DNA of 49,293 bases from Candidatus Parabeggiatoa sp. nov. 3 (GCA_003645185.1 QNEL01000003.1:1-49293); one strand, 5' to 3'; shown: positions 18,501 to 27,895, counted from the stretch's first letter. The notes: generated from the letters alone by a model not told the origin. Made by a program: numbers and translations.

Positions 18501-21279
18501 CAGTCAACCAACTGGCGATGTAGAAATGACTGTCACGGCTGATACGCAAACCGAAATCAATAAGGATGGTAGTACAAGCTTTAGTAATACCGTCACCTTG
18601 ACTTTCACCAATGGCAACTGGAATACTGCCCAAACCATCACAGTTAGAGCCATTGATGATTCTAACATTGAAGGTAGCCACAGTAGTACGATAACTCATG
18701 CTATTAGTGGTACTGTAAACGATACGAATTATCCGACATCATTAACGTTAGGGGATGTAACCGTCAACATCACCGACAATGACAGTCCACCGCCGCCTGC
18801 GACACCAGCACCGACATCACCACCGCCCTCAAGCAGTGGAAGTTCTTCAAGCTCAGTACCTGCCTCGAAAACCGTGACAATCGTCTTTGAAGGTGACGGC
18901 CAAGGCCGCGTATCGAGCAACCCGACAGGCCTAGATTGTGAGGCCATTAAGGGCCAATGCCAACACGATTTTGAATTCAATCGCTCAGTCAAACTGATAC
19001 CCACGGCCGCTACAGCTTCCCAGTTTAAAGGCTGGAAAGGGGCGGATGATTGTTTAGAGGGTGATGTTTTAATGTCCCGCGATTTATCGTGTACAGCCAT
19101 TTTTGAATCAATACCTCAAACGCTGACGGTACTCAAGGTGAACAACGGCACAGTTCATAGTACGCCAGAAGGGATTATTTGTGATAAAACGGGTAAGCAC
19201 TGTCAGCACAGTTTTAAAGGAGGGGAAACAGTCAAACTGACAGCCACCCCTGATGACGGTTGGCAATTTACGCGCTGGGGCATTGATTGCAATGAGGAAG
19301 GGATTGTCGAGATGGATCGTAAAAAGAAGTGCCAAGCTCACTTTAGCAAAAAACCGGTGGTAACACCTCAGCCAGAAACACCCCCTGTCGTGACACCTCA
19401 ACCAGAAACACCCGCTGTGGTAACGCCTCTGCCAGAAACAACACCCCCTGTAGTGACACCCGAAACAAAGCCTACATCACCCGGCACAACATCTGAAGAC
19501 ACAACAGGCTTGCCAAAAGGGCGCGTCTTAACCGTCACCCAAGTTGGCAATGGCACAATCAGCAGTCTACCTGAAGGATTGCAGTGTGATAGCCAACACA
19601 GTATTCAATGTACGCACACGTTTGAAGCTGGTAAAACGGTGACGCTAACAGCTACCCCCGACAACGGTTGGCAATTTCAAGGATGGGAAGGCGATTGCTT
19701 TGGCCCGATTTTGATGACGACGGATCAAAGCTGCAAAGCGATTTTTGCTCCCATAACCCCATCCCCAGAAGATGACTTAGGCACGCCCAGCACCTTAACA
19801 CCAGCCGTCACGCCCATTTGGGAATATGGCACACCCAACACCTTGAGCGTTTCAATAGTTGGCATGGGTACAGTAACCAGTCAACCGAAAGGCATTCAAT
19901 GTGGCAATGAATGCGTCGCTTTATTCGCACCAAACACAGATATCATCCTTACCGCCACACCGGCCGAAGGTTATCGTTTTAGCCAGTGGGAAAGTGATTG
20001 CCTTCGTCTCGACGCGAAGAATAGAGACGCGAAGCATCGCGTCGCGACAAAGATTAACCAGGCCTTAACTTGTCAAGCCATTTTTGAAACTTATGATCCG
20101 ATACTGGGCAAAACCACGGTGGTTTCAGAACCCCAACCCTTTGTGCAAGGGGTACGGATATGCCCTACGGTTGGCCGAGTCGATTGGAAATGCAATGCCC
20201 AATGGCAAATCCTGCGTGATTTGATTATTGACACAAAAGGTGATCTGTCTAATGGCAACCTCGACGGCACGATAACGAATCGCGGCCGCGTGTCTAATCT
20301 GAATATTGACTCAGGTAGTGTCATGACAGGTGGCATTGTCACCGGGTTTATCACCAATAAAGGATTGATGGCTGATTTTGAATGTCGCGGAGGCACAATA
20401 ACCGGTGGCACCTTATCAGGCCGTATTCAACACACAGGCCTTGTCAGGTGTCTTATCCAAGATGTTGATTTAGCAGCAGAAACTCAGATGACGGGCCTCA
20501 ATTTGTCGGGTCAAATCCAAGGCAATCCAGATGCACCAGCCTTATTAAACAAGGTGAAAATCGCTGGCAAGAGTCAAGTAAAAGACGTGATTTTGGGCGA
20601 AGAGATCACAGTACGTTCAGGCAACGTGATTTTTGAAAATGTGCTGTTAGTACCCAACGTCCAATTTAATGGTGGAGGTGCCAAAGTGCAAGGTTATTTG
20701 ATAGGCCTTGATGCAGTAGCACCGGCCCATGTAGCCAATATCAGACTCGCCCCCTGCACCGTGATTGATAACGTCATTTTGGGTAAACAGGTTAGCTATT
20801 TAGAAGAGAAAACGCCGGAACGTCAGGGATTAAGAATCAACACACGCGGCAAAATAGCGGACAGTCAAGCTTGTTTTACCGGACAGATTCGCAGTTCCGG
20901 CAAATTACAGCACAACGATGTCAGACTCTCTCAGAAACAAGCACAAAATGTCCATTTGACAATGACATTGACGGTTGATCCCAAACATGTTGGATTAGCC
21001 GCTGATATTCTGATCGTCGCCTTCTATGACAAAGCCGATAGTCAAGAAACCCAGTTTTTATTGCGCGACGCGCAAGAATGGGTAACTTGGGATGGTGCCG
21101 ATATCAGCGGCCTACCAGCGGCAGCCCATTATCAAGGCGCGAAACAGAAAGAGATTCTGATTTATGAAGGTGATCTGAGTCACCTACCCGGTGAATTTAA
21201 GGTTTTAGTCGGTTACCGATTAAAAGAAGGTAGCGTCATTTTTAACGGAAAACGGCCCTTGCATTTCTTTGTTGAGTAG
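15541..21279 (+). CDS. Giant secreted/surface protein: Fn3-like, parallel beta-helix, Calx-beta and InlB-like repeats, novel C-terminal module
   Basis: ORF opens at 15238, but MRETNRLSVYIIVLFIALFLTILSPLQAQA at 15541 is a good signal peptide with GGAGAAAG upstream. Repeats: NNSTISGNTA..GGGI (beta-helix), ITDNDTAGFSLSKTTASVNESG (Calx-beta-like), VKLTATPDDGWQFTRWGIDC (InlB-like). Confidence 0.88.
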   Translation: MRETNRLSVYIIVLFIALFLTILSPLQAQATTYNWSSLSGIDDSGGSGFKTVGTAGLVVSNIFKDAGNDEIYPNNSNEGESQKVVIKAGSSVCQFNVGELRLYSYNNNTTFKQFDINFKNSSGTTITSLSLASNPYILVANTPKTLADIFGSFSGASGISEIEMILNPDNGGGAASNITFKNVDLDNISATCAPSPEPTNHPTSFTATANTSSKITTSWTDSTGTQLPAGYLVMCNTSDSFTDPVDKTAQTDDTDCSDGGVQNIAQGNGSAEWTGLNSGTQYYFKVYPYTNSGSDIDYKTDGTPSTANATTLKNVVYVSSTGNDNTGDGSSGTPYLTLTKGIQQVADGGTVNVAAGTYIETTMITLDKDVTITGDSTTNTIVDGNNHHPLFKIDFGKTVEMNYLTIRNGLADGTNVPQTDGGGINNAGTLTFNNCTVSGNTAQSGGGAINNSGPLTLNNSTISGNTATNHFGGGIRNYDTLTLNNSTVSNNAAPNGEGGGINNLGTTLTLKNTLIVGNTSNDNKDVTGTIDTNTTSCLGSDCTSNDGKTIASISWLDNLGSNGGPTQTHALLTGAPATVVSAGSGCLTNDQRGITRATACDVGAYEASKISIAVGTTPTEAGTVGTFTITLTPKLLATESLTINYSTTAGTATISDDYDISSTEPSITFNTNSFTITDIVFDVSKVTLDIPAQDDSIDDDAETVKLTLTSANNGYIIAPGSDNATLTITDNDTAGFSLSKTTASVNESGTTDTFTLVLDSKPASNVVMTVSSSDTGEVTVSPTTLTFTSSNWDTAQTLTLTGVEETLIDGDQTSSITLSVDDANSDDQYDPLADKTVSVTTGDNDSPGIIPTPSSLTISEPNGTGSFTIKLNTIPSGSANVTINSISASNAECSVSPTSTTIANANWNTGTTFTVTAQNDDGIDGNQTCTIQIGTSTSSDADYNNIVPTDVTVTVQDDDTAGIDGASLGGSISITEGATGSYDIKLSSQPTGDVEMTVTADTQTEINKDGSTSFSNTVTLTFTNGNWNTAQTITVRAIDDSNIEGSHSSTITHAISGTVNDTNYPTSLTLGDVTVNITDNDSPPPPATPAPTSPPPSSSGSSSSSVPASKTVTIVFEGDGQGRVSSNPTGLDCEAIKGQCQHDFEFNRSVKLIPTAATASQFKGWKGADDCLEGDVLMSRDLSCTAIFESIPQTLTVLKVNNGTVHSTPEGIICDKTGKHCQHSFKGGETVKLTATPDDGWQFTRWGIDCNEEGIVEMDRKKKCQAHFSKKPVVTPQPETPPVVTPQPETPAVVTPLPETTPPVVTPETKPTSPGTTSEDTTGLPKGRVLTVTQVGNGTISSLPEGLQCDSQHSIQCTHTFEAGKTVTLTATPDNGWQFQGWEGDCFGPILMTTDQSCKAIFAPITPSPEDDLGTPSTLTPAVTPIWEYGTPNTLSVSIVGMGTVTSQPKGIQCGNECVALFAPNTDIILTATPAEGYRFSQWESDCLRLDAKNRDAKHRVATKINQALTCQAIFETYDPILGKTTVVSEPQPFVQGVRICPTVGRVDWKCNAQWQILRDLIIDTKGDLSNGNLDGTITNRGRVSNLNIDSGSVMTGGIVTGFITNKGLMADFECRGGTITGGTLSGRIQHTGLVRCLIQDVDLAAETQMTGLNLSGQIQGNPDAPALLNKVKIAGKSQVKDVILGEEITVRSGNVIFENVLLVPNVQFNGGGAKVQGYLIGLDAVAPAHVANIRLAPCTVIDNVILGKQVSYLEEKTPERQGLRINTRGKIADSQACFTGQIRSSGKLQHNDVRLSQKQAQNVHLTMTLTVDPKHVGLAADILIVAFYDKADSQETQFLLRDAQEWVTWDGADISGLPAAAHYQGAKQKEILIYEGDLSHLPGEFKVLVGYRLKEGSVIFNGKRPLHFFVE

Positions 21280-21486
21280 AGACTTTTCAACACAGAGAAC
21301 ACAGAGTACCACAGAGTACCACAGAGAATAAGTAATTCACGCTTTCACGCTAAAGTTTCGCTCCGCGAAACTTTAGCGTGAAAAAGTTTTTGCGTGAATT
21401 TGATTTTTAATTTTGATATTCAATTATTTATTGTAGGGGCAATCCCTTGTGGTTGCCCGATTTTTCAACGAGCAACCGCATTACCC

Positions 21487-22041
21487 CTACGTGGCACGTA
21501 CTAAAGCGGCTTCGACTTGAGCGCGGATTTCATGGCCGACGAGCGTTTCAATGAGCACTAATGTAAAATCCATAGCAGTACCAGGGCCTCTTCCAGTGAT
21601 CACTTGTCCATCTTTGATCACGGGCGCATCGACAAAATGTGGATGAGGCACTGACATTTTGTCTAACGCGCCTGGGTAACTGGTGGCCTTTTTATTGGCT
21701 AACAGGCCGGCATTCGCTAAGACTTTCGGCGCGGCGCAAATAGCGGCCGTGTATTTGCCTTGTTGATACATGTCTTTGAGCAATTGATGAATCCGGGGAT
21801 CATTATTGAGATGATCCGCTCCGGGTAAGCCACCAGGTAAAACGATCATATCAAAGCTTTGTTTAATCGCTTCATCTAATGTGGTATCAGGTATCAACAT
21901 GACACCACGACTGGCTTGAACAGGTTCTTTATCGAGGCCCGCTGTGACGACAGTAATACCAGCGCGACGCAAGAGATCGATGATTGTGACAGCTTCTAGT
22001 TCTTCACAACCTTGAGCGAGGGGTACGAGTACAGTAGACAT
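21487..22041 (-). CDS. DJ-1/PfpI family protein (YajL-like)
   Basis: 184 aa; VPLAQGCEELEAVTIIDLLRRAGI...IVLPGGLPGADHL...AAICAAPKVLANAGLL. Confidence 0.95.
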   Translation of the reverse strand: MSTVLVPLAQGCEELEAVTIIDLLRRAGITVVTAGLDKEPVQASRGVMLIPDTTLDEAIKQSFDMIVLPGGLPGADHLNNDPRIHQLLKDMYQQGKYTAAICAAPKVLANAGLLANKKATSYPGALDKMSVPHPHFVDAPVIKDGQVITGRGPGTAMDFTLVLIETLVGHEIRAQVEAALVRAT

Positions 22042-22054
22042 ATCAATATTTATA

Positions 22055-22130
22055 TAACGACAAGGATTGTTTATAAAAAAGGATAATATATATAACTACA
22101 AGGATTGTTTATAAGAAAGGATAATATCTT
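22055..22130. repeat. Duplicated ACAAGGATTGTTTATAARAAAGGATAATAT motif
   Basis: Two copies here; related ACGACAAGGATTGTTT near 25235 and inverted copy near 41457. Confidence 0.8.
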
Positions 22131-22349
22131 ATCATGATAATCAGTGTTTCCTAAAATATTTTAACCCGATAACCCCCCTATCAGTTTTCAAATTCGGGTA
22201 AAAACACATACATTTACAAAGTATTTTGTATCACAATATAATTAAAAATGACTTATTCTCTGTGGCACTCTGTGGCACTCTGTGGTACTCTGTGTTCTCT
22301 GTGTTGAAGAATTTTTTTGAATAGCATATCAAATGAGGTACACACTACC

Positions 22350-22571
22350 ATGAAATCCCTCAAAAAATTTGTCGAAAGTCCGTATGTCAATATCATTATT
22401 GGCCTCATCCTATTGCTCTCTGGATTAAATGAAGCATGGGATACATTATCTGAAGATATTATGAATGGTAACTTTGGCAGCCGTCATGGCGTGATAATAT
22501 TTGGTTTCTTTCATGTGCTAAAATCTATTCATGAGATGTTTGAAGGATTTGAATATATGACGAAAGAATAG
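22350..22571 (+). CDS. Small membrane protein
   Basis: MKSLKKFVESPYVNIIIGLILLLSGLNEAWDTL...HGVIIFGFFHVLKSIHEMFEG; two hydrophobic segments. Confidence 0.6.
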   Translation: MKSLKKFVESPYVNIIIGLILLLSGLNEAWDTLSEDIMNGNFGSRHGVIIFGFFHVLKSIHEMFEGFEYMTKE

Positions 22572-22757
22572 CCAACTACGCGAAGGGTTAAATGTTGAAT
22601 TGTAGGGTGGGTAGAGCAATAGCACAACTATGGAATGCCCAACCCACCACTTTTCAATATGATCTGAATATCAAGATGAAAGCTGGCATGGGTGATGTCA
22701 ATTGGACAGAATAGAAAATCGGGTTATCAAATAACCATTAACCATTGTTTGTAGGGA

Positions 22758-25223
22758 CTACCATTTTTTGAAAAAAGGCACAGGCCGAGCTGGTGCCAAA
22801 TGAATTTTAAAAGTGCTCTGATTTTCAATATCTTGGATATCGCAACCTTTCATACTCGGCTCAACAAAACCACCTGGTAACACGACTAAAAATTCATCCA
22901 TATTGATGACTGGAGAATTGATCTTAACCTCACCGTCTATGCCTAATGCGGAAGACGCACTCACCAGACTACAAGGAGAAGCAATAAATCGGTGAGAGGT
23001 GATCTGAATATTCCCACCTTTCCCCGCATTCGCCTGTGCTTTAATTTGGCCATGATCTAATATAACAAATAGCGGATTTTCAAGGGTAATATTGCCACCT
23101 TGAGCTTTACCCCCTTTGACACTGGTTGTTATTTGACCGTTTTGTAAATAGAATAACCCTGATATTTCTATAATAATATTGCCCCCGTCGGCATTTTGGG
23201 CCTCAGTGCTGATTGTGCTATTACCGCTTAAGTTTATTGTCGAAGCCTTTATGGTAATCTGACCTGCATTCCCTATTTGACTATTGGCCGAAATTTTTCC
23301 ACCTTCACTCAGTTTTAGGTTCTCAACTTGTATTTCAATATTGCCACCTTGGCCAGCACTGAAGGTATTACTGAAGAGGCCACTGGGCACGCCTTTGTCA
23401 TTGATGCCTGATATGGTGATATTATCAGCCACAACCTGTATGTCTCCTCCATCAGCATTCCCTATGAAAAATTCTTCTCCCATAAAGGCCGCATTACTAT
23501 TATTGATTTGTGCGCCTTGCTTGATAGATAAATCATTGATTTTAAGGGTTATATTACCGCCTGTTGTGGTGTTATCACCTAAAGTGGCGGCTGAAATCAT
23601 AGCGTTATTTTCTAAGCGCAGGGTGTCGGCCGAAATAATAATATGACCGGCCTGACTCTCTTGACTATTTCCAAGGGAAAAACTACCAATAACACTTTGA
23701 TTATGAGTAAATTTCATACCCGTAGGTGTAACATAAGAACCTAAGCGTTTACCCGTAATCAAGAACTGATCGGTTAGGGTAAGGCTAATAATGCCCGCTT
23801 CTCCTTTGACAAAAGCCGCAGTCGTTATCACCCCCCCATTACTCACCAAACCTTGCTTAGCATGAATAGTGATATCACCGGCATGGCCTTCGCCAAAGCT
23901 GGCCGCGCTGATAATACCGCCCACTACCTCAATATTTTTTGTCACAATAACAATTTGTCCCCCATCACCGATGCCATAAGTGGTTGTAGCCACTCTGCTG
24001 GGATAGTCGGTAAATTTCAGACCGTTGTAGGTAATCGTACCTTGGCCTTGCCCGCTTAGCAATATCCCTTCTTCAACTTTAAGGTGTAAATCACAACCTT
24101 GCCCTGCTCCAAATGTATCACAGGCCATAGAACCCCCGTCTTTAAACACTATCTGTTTCGCTTGAATTTCAATCTGTCCCGCCTGTCCGGTTCCAAGGCT
24201 ATCAGTCTTAATGGCACTTCCAGTCACTTCTAAATGAGGAGTCACAATGCGAAGGGGGCCGGCATTGCCACTACCAAAGGTTTTAATTAAAACAGCTTGT
24301 GTTTGCCCATTGATATTAACAAATTCGCTTAATTGCATATCAATGCCTTGACCATTTTGATCGGCCAGCGTATTGGCTTGAATAACGGCATCCTGCATCA
24401 CAAACTGTCCACCACGAATAAAAACACTGCCCCCACCTCTACCACTGACATCAATTAAGGTGTTGTTAGCCGTGATTATTCCCCCTTTTGCCTTTAAATC
24501 TAATCCCGAATCAGTTGGGATAACATCACCACTTGAAGCGACACTGGCCAAATTAATTCGTCCAAATTGGGCCGTGAGTTTAGACTCAGCCGATATGGCT
24601 GCAAACCCTTTTTCGTCAAGTTGGATAGGGGATTCACCTTTTAAGTGTAAATCGCCACCAATCAGGGATAAAGTTTGATTATTGGAAACAGACAACTGGC
24701 TGTCTTGAGTTGTAATAGAAGCTGGTGTATCCGTTAAAAAGCCAAAAGCTTGAAGGGGCGCGACAGTCAATAAACTGTTTGAAGGCAGACGCGCATTGAA
24801 TTGCCCCCCATCTTGCAAACGGATCGTATCAGCAGTACTAGCATGAAAACTCCCTTGTACATCTAGCCTTGCATGAGGGCCAAACAGAATGCCAGATGGA
24901 TTCAAAAAATACAGATCAGCATGAGGCATGCTTGATCGAATGAGGCCATCAATGTTTGAAGGATTACCACCCGTGACGCGACTGAAAATATTATTAACAT
25001 TGGAAGGGCCCGAAAAATGGGCACTTTCATGGCTTTGCAAGTTAAAGTATTGAAAACTATGGAAAAGATTGCCCCCGTGTTGTTGGCCTAAATCGGCACA
25101 AATTTGATAATCAGGGCCGGGTAAAGGGCCGCTACGGCCGAGGGTACCATCAAGGCTCACTTCGGCCTTGACTGGTAAGGCTATCATTAATAAAACAATT
25201 TGAAAAAACGGTTTGTAGAGCAT
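22758..25223 (-). CDS. Filamentous haemagglutinin N-terminal (TPS) domain exoprotein
   Basis: Start chosen at MLYKPFFQIVLLMIALPVKAEVSLDGTLG (signal peptide; the ORF extends to 25349). FSGPSNVNNIFSRVTGGNPSNIDGLIRSSMPHADLYFLNPSGILFGPHARLDVQGSFHAST is typical of TPS domains. Confidence 0.92.
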   Translation of the reverse strand: MLYKPFFQIVLLMIALPVKAEVSLDGTLGRSGPLPGPDYQICADLGQQHGGNLFHSFQYFNLQSHESAHFSGPSNVNNIFSRVTGGNPSNIDGLIRSSMPHADLYFLNPSGILFGPHARLDVQGSFHASTADTIRLQDGGQFNARLPSNSLLTVAPLQAFGFLTDTPASITTQDSQLSVSNNQTLSLIGGDLHLKGESPIQLDEKGFAAISAESKLTAQFGRINLASVASSGDVIPTDSGLDLKAKGGIITANNTLIDVSGRGGGSVFIRGGQFVMQDAVIQANTLADQNGQGIDMQLSEFVNINGQTQAVLIKTFGSGNAGPLRIVTPHLEVTGSAIKTDSLGTGQAGQIEIQAKQIVFKDGGSMACDTFGAGQGCDLHLKVEEGILLSGQGQGTITYNGLKFTDYPSRVATTTYGIGDGGQIVIVTKNIEVVGGIISAASFGEGHAGDITIHAKQGLVSNGGVITTAAFVKGEAGIISLTLTDQFLITGKRLGSYVTPTGMKFTHNQSVIGSFSLGNSQESQAGHIIISADTLRLENNAMISAATLGDNTTTGGNITLKINDLSIKQGAQINNSNAAFMGEEFFIGNADGGDIQVVADNITISGINDKGVPSGLFSNTFSAGQGGNIEIQVENLKLSEGGKISANSQIGNAGQITIKASTINLSGNSTISTEAQNADGGNIIIEISGLFYLQNGQITTSVKGGKAQGGNITLENPLFVILDHGQIKAQANAGKGGNIQITSHRFIASPCSLVSASSALGIDGEVKINSPVINMDEFLVVLPGGFVEPSMKGCDIQDIENQSTFKIHLAPARPVPFFKKW

Positions 25224-25578
25224 TTTGATAAATAACGACAAGGATTGTTTGCTTATGAAAGGATTTTGAATTTCAAAAGGGCGAATACCTGTGAAATTAT
25301 TTTTCAGCAATCTCTCTATTTGAAAAGCGCTTACCACCTTTTCAAGCAAAAGTTTTTGTTTGCCTCAACTTTTGCTTGAAAATCAGTTTGTTTTTTTTTC
25401 AAACACACACACATTTATGCTGTATTTTATATCACAATATCAATAAAAATCAAAGAGTTATTCTCTGTGGCACTCTGTGGTACTCTGTGTTCTCTGTGTT
25501 AAAAAAAAAGCAGAAAAAATGATTTTGTACTTTATCAACCCTTCCTCGTTTACAACAATAACATAACAGAAGCCTCTA

Positions 25579-26217
25579 ATGTCAATACGTCGTTTACCTG
25601 TTTATTTATTACTAGACTGCTCATCATCCATGACAGGGCAACCGATTGAACAAGTCCGACAAGGATTAAGGGCTTTATTGGATGATTTAAGCAGTGAACC
25701 GATGGCGATAGAAACCGTTTATCTGTCGGTTATTACATTCCATAGTACAGCTCAACAAGTGAACCCTTTAACTGAATTGATGCGATTTAAAGAACCTCTG
25801 ATTGAAGCCTGTGGTACGACAGCATTAGGTAGCGCGTTGCGCTTGTTAATGGATTGTTTAGAAAAAGAAGTTCGCAAAAATACTGCTGTTCAAAAAGGAG
25901 ATTGGAAACCGTTGGTTTTTTTAATGACGGATGGAATGCCTACAGATGCGTGGGAAAGCGCGGCTGATCAAGTCAAAAAACAAAAGAGTGCTAACATAAT
26001 TGCCTTTGCCGCCGGGCCTAATGCTGATATTGCAAATTTAAAACACATTACCGATATCGTCTTAAAATCGGATGAATTATCGCCCGGTACGCTGAAAGCG
26101 TTTTTCCAATGGATGAGCCAATCTATTTTACAAACGGGCAAAAGTGTGCAAGTGATAGCACAAGAACTGCCAATAGATTTACCGAAGCCACCGCCGCAAA
26201 TTCAGATAGTGCCATAA
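25579..26217 (+). CDS. von Willebrand factor A domain protein (TerY-like)
   Basis: 212 aa; MIDAS LLLDCSSSMTGQPI, TTALGSAL, LMTDGMPTD. Confidence 0.88.
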   Translation: MSIRRLPVYLLLDCSSSMTGQPIEQVRQGLRALLDDLSSEPMAIETVYLSVITFHSTAQQVNPLTELMRFKEPLIEACGTTALGSALRLLMDCLEKEVRKNTAVQKGDWKPLVFLMTDGMPTDAWESAADQVKKQKSANIIAFAAGPNADIANLKHITDIVLKSDELSPGTLKAFFQWMSQSILQTGKSVQVIAQELPIDLPKPPPQIQIVP

Positions 26218-26337
26218 TTAACTGCATTTTGATGTGAACAGTAGAGACGCACTGCCGTGCGTCTCTCAGCACACCGAAGTTTCATGCTGCGGGTTTTATG
26301 TCGAATACAACTGGTAAACTAGCGATTGAAAAAGAAA

Positions 26338-26440
26338 TAAACGCGCTTTGACGCTAAAGACGCTAAAGACGCTAAAGACGCGCTGTAAAAAGAAAAATCG
26401 AAATTTTTGCGTCTCTTGCGTCTCTTGCGTCTCTTGCGTT
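26338..26440. repeat. Facing microrepeat tracts: (GACGCTAAA)n and (TTGCGTCTC)n
   Basis: GACGCTAAAGACGCTAAAGACGCTAAAGACGC, then TTGCGTCTCTTGCGTCTCTTGCGTCTCTTGCG. Confidence 0.9.
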
Positions 26441-26467
26441 ATAAAAAAAAGTTGCACTGCTTTCCTT

Positions 26468-26803
26468 TCAACCCACTGCAAATCCGGTGTATTGTCTTCT
26501 ATCAGCGGGATGAAAACCCAGCACAATGTCTTCTTTGGGAACACCTAATGCCACTAATTCATCAGCGATGCCGTCTTCAGTGCCATCATACTGTATCCAA
26601 ATCTTTTCATCTTTGATATCAAGGTGTAGTATACAGCCAAAGATTCGCAAATCTTTATTCCAGCCGACGTTGTTTAATTGGTAGTGATCATGCTGTTGAT
26701 CAAAAATAAGTTGAACTTCTATTTCGCCATAAGCGGGTTTATAACGACTATAGTTCTTAAGTGCTTGTTCAACGCAGGTGCGGTATTTTTCTAAGTTAGC
26801 CAT
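26468..26803 (-). CDS. xisI: XisI family protein (second copy)
   Basis: 111 aa; LNNVGWNKDLRIFGCILHLDIKDEKIWIQYDGTEDGIADELVALGVPKEDIVLGFHPADRRQYTGFAVG. Confidence 0.9.
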   Translation of the reverse strand: MANLEKYRTCVEQALKNYSRYKPAYGEIEVQLIFDQQHDHYQLNNVGWNKDLRIFGCILHLDIKDEKIWIQYDGTEDGIADELVALGVPKEDIVLGFHPADRRQYTGFAVG

Positions 26804-26880
26804 TGCGTTATTTCCTCTGTTTCAGTATCGTAAACAATCAGTTTAAGTTGATTGGTTTTGACAGAATTTTGCGTAAATGG
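26791..26880 (-). pseudogene. xisH: C-terminal relic of xisH overlapping the xisI start
   Basis: Reverse-strand ...NQLKLIVYDTETEEITQWLT*; typical XisH C-terminus overlapping xisI ATG; no upstream part. Confidence 0.75.
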
Positions 26881-26934
26881 GAACTTATTTAATATTGTTT
26901 TTAATCAGGTTAACATCGTAATAGGAATTGACAA

Positions 26935-27180
26935 ATGGAATTAACACTAGAACGACTTGAAACTGAAACACTCAGATTACCGATTGACATTCGTGCCAAA
27001 TTAGCCCAAAAACTCTTATCAAGTTTGGCATTGGATAATAAAAACCTTGAAAAACAAGGGGTTCAACAGTTAAGTTTTTGGGCGCATAGTTTGCTCGGTA
27101 TTGCTAAAACTGAATTTCCTGTCAGCGATGATGAGATAAAACAGGATTATGTGGCTTATTTGGAGAAAAAATATCTATGA
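26935..27180 (+). CDS. Putative addiction-module antitoxin
   Basis: 81 aa; LRLPIDIRAKLAQKLLSSL; overlaps downstream PIN toxin by 4 nt. Confidence 0.65.
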   Translation: MELTLERLETETLRLPIDIRAKLAQKLLSSLALDNKNLEKQGVQQLSFWAHSLLGIAKTEFPVSDDEIKQDYVAYLEKKYL

Positions 27181-27608
27181 AAAAGCGCGTATTATACGAC
27201 ACCAATGTGGTTTTAGATGTATTATTACAACGGCATCCACACTATCATGCCTCAGTTCTTGCACTTGATGTCGTAGAAAAACAGAGTGCTATCGTAGAAG
27301 GTTATATTGCTGGACATGCGGTTACTACGCTTGACTATTTGCTTAGGAAACAAGTAGGAAAAGCGCAAAGCAAAATTGCTTTGACAAAACTGTTAGAAAA
27401 AATTCAGGTAGCCCCGGTTACTGACACCGCTATTCGTCAAGCCTTACAAAGTTCATTTAGCGATTTTGAGGATGCCGTTTGTCATGCTATTGCTTTAGAA
27501 ATGGGGCTTTCTGTCATTGTTACTCGCAATATAGGGGATTTTGCCCTGAGTATGATTACGGTAGAATTACCGGAAGTTTTTTGTGCTAATATCAATTCAA
27601 CTCATTGA
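27177..27608 (+). CDS. PIN domain toxin
   Basis: 143 aa; VLYDTNVVLDVLLQRHPHYHASVLALD...SDFEDAVCHAIALEMGLSVIVTRNIGDF. Confidence 0.92.
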   Translation: MKKRVLYDTNVVLDVLLQRHPHYHASVLALDVVEKQSAIVEGYIAGHAVTTLDYLLRKQVGKAQSKIALTKLLEKIQVAPVTDTAIRQALQSSFSDFEDAVCHAIALEMGLSVIVTRNIGDFALSMITVELPEVFCANINSTH

Positions 27609-27895
27609 TTGATATATAATAATATAGTCTGAATTTGCTAAATTTAGTCTAGTACAACGGATTTTGGGGATTGAACGGATTAATTGGGGGGGATAAATTA
27701 AAGTATAGCAATTCTTCACATTCAACCCATAAAAACATAGCGACTAACCATAATCACCCTCAATACAATCCGTTGAATCCCCGAATCTGTTGTACTTAAC
27801 CGCCGCGCATAATCCAAACTTCTCATCCACCTTTTGAGCTTGTAAAAAACGAGAACGAATACAGCAAGTATTCTCAGCTTGCTCACCCTACTTGG

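Noticed and set aside
15945-20411. Many minus-strand ORFs within the giant adhesin
   Set aside because: Antisense open frames caused by repetitive codon usage; the plus-strand product has clear domains.
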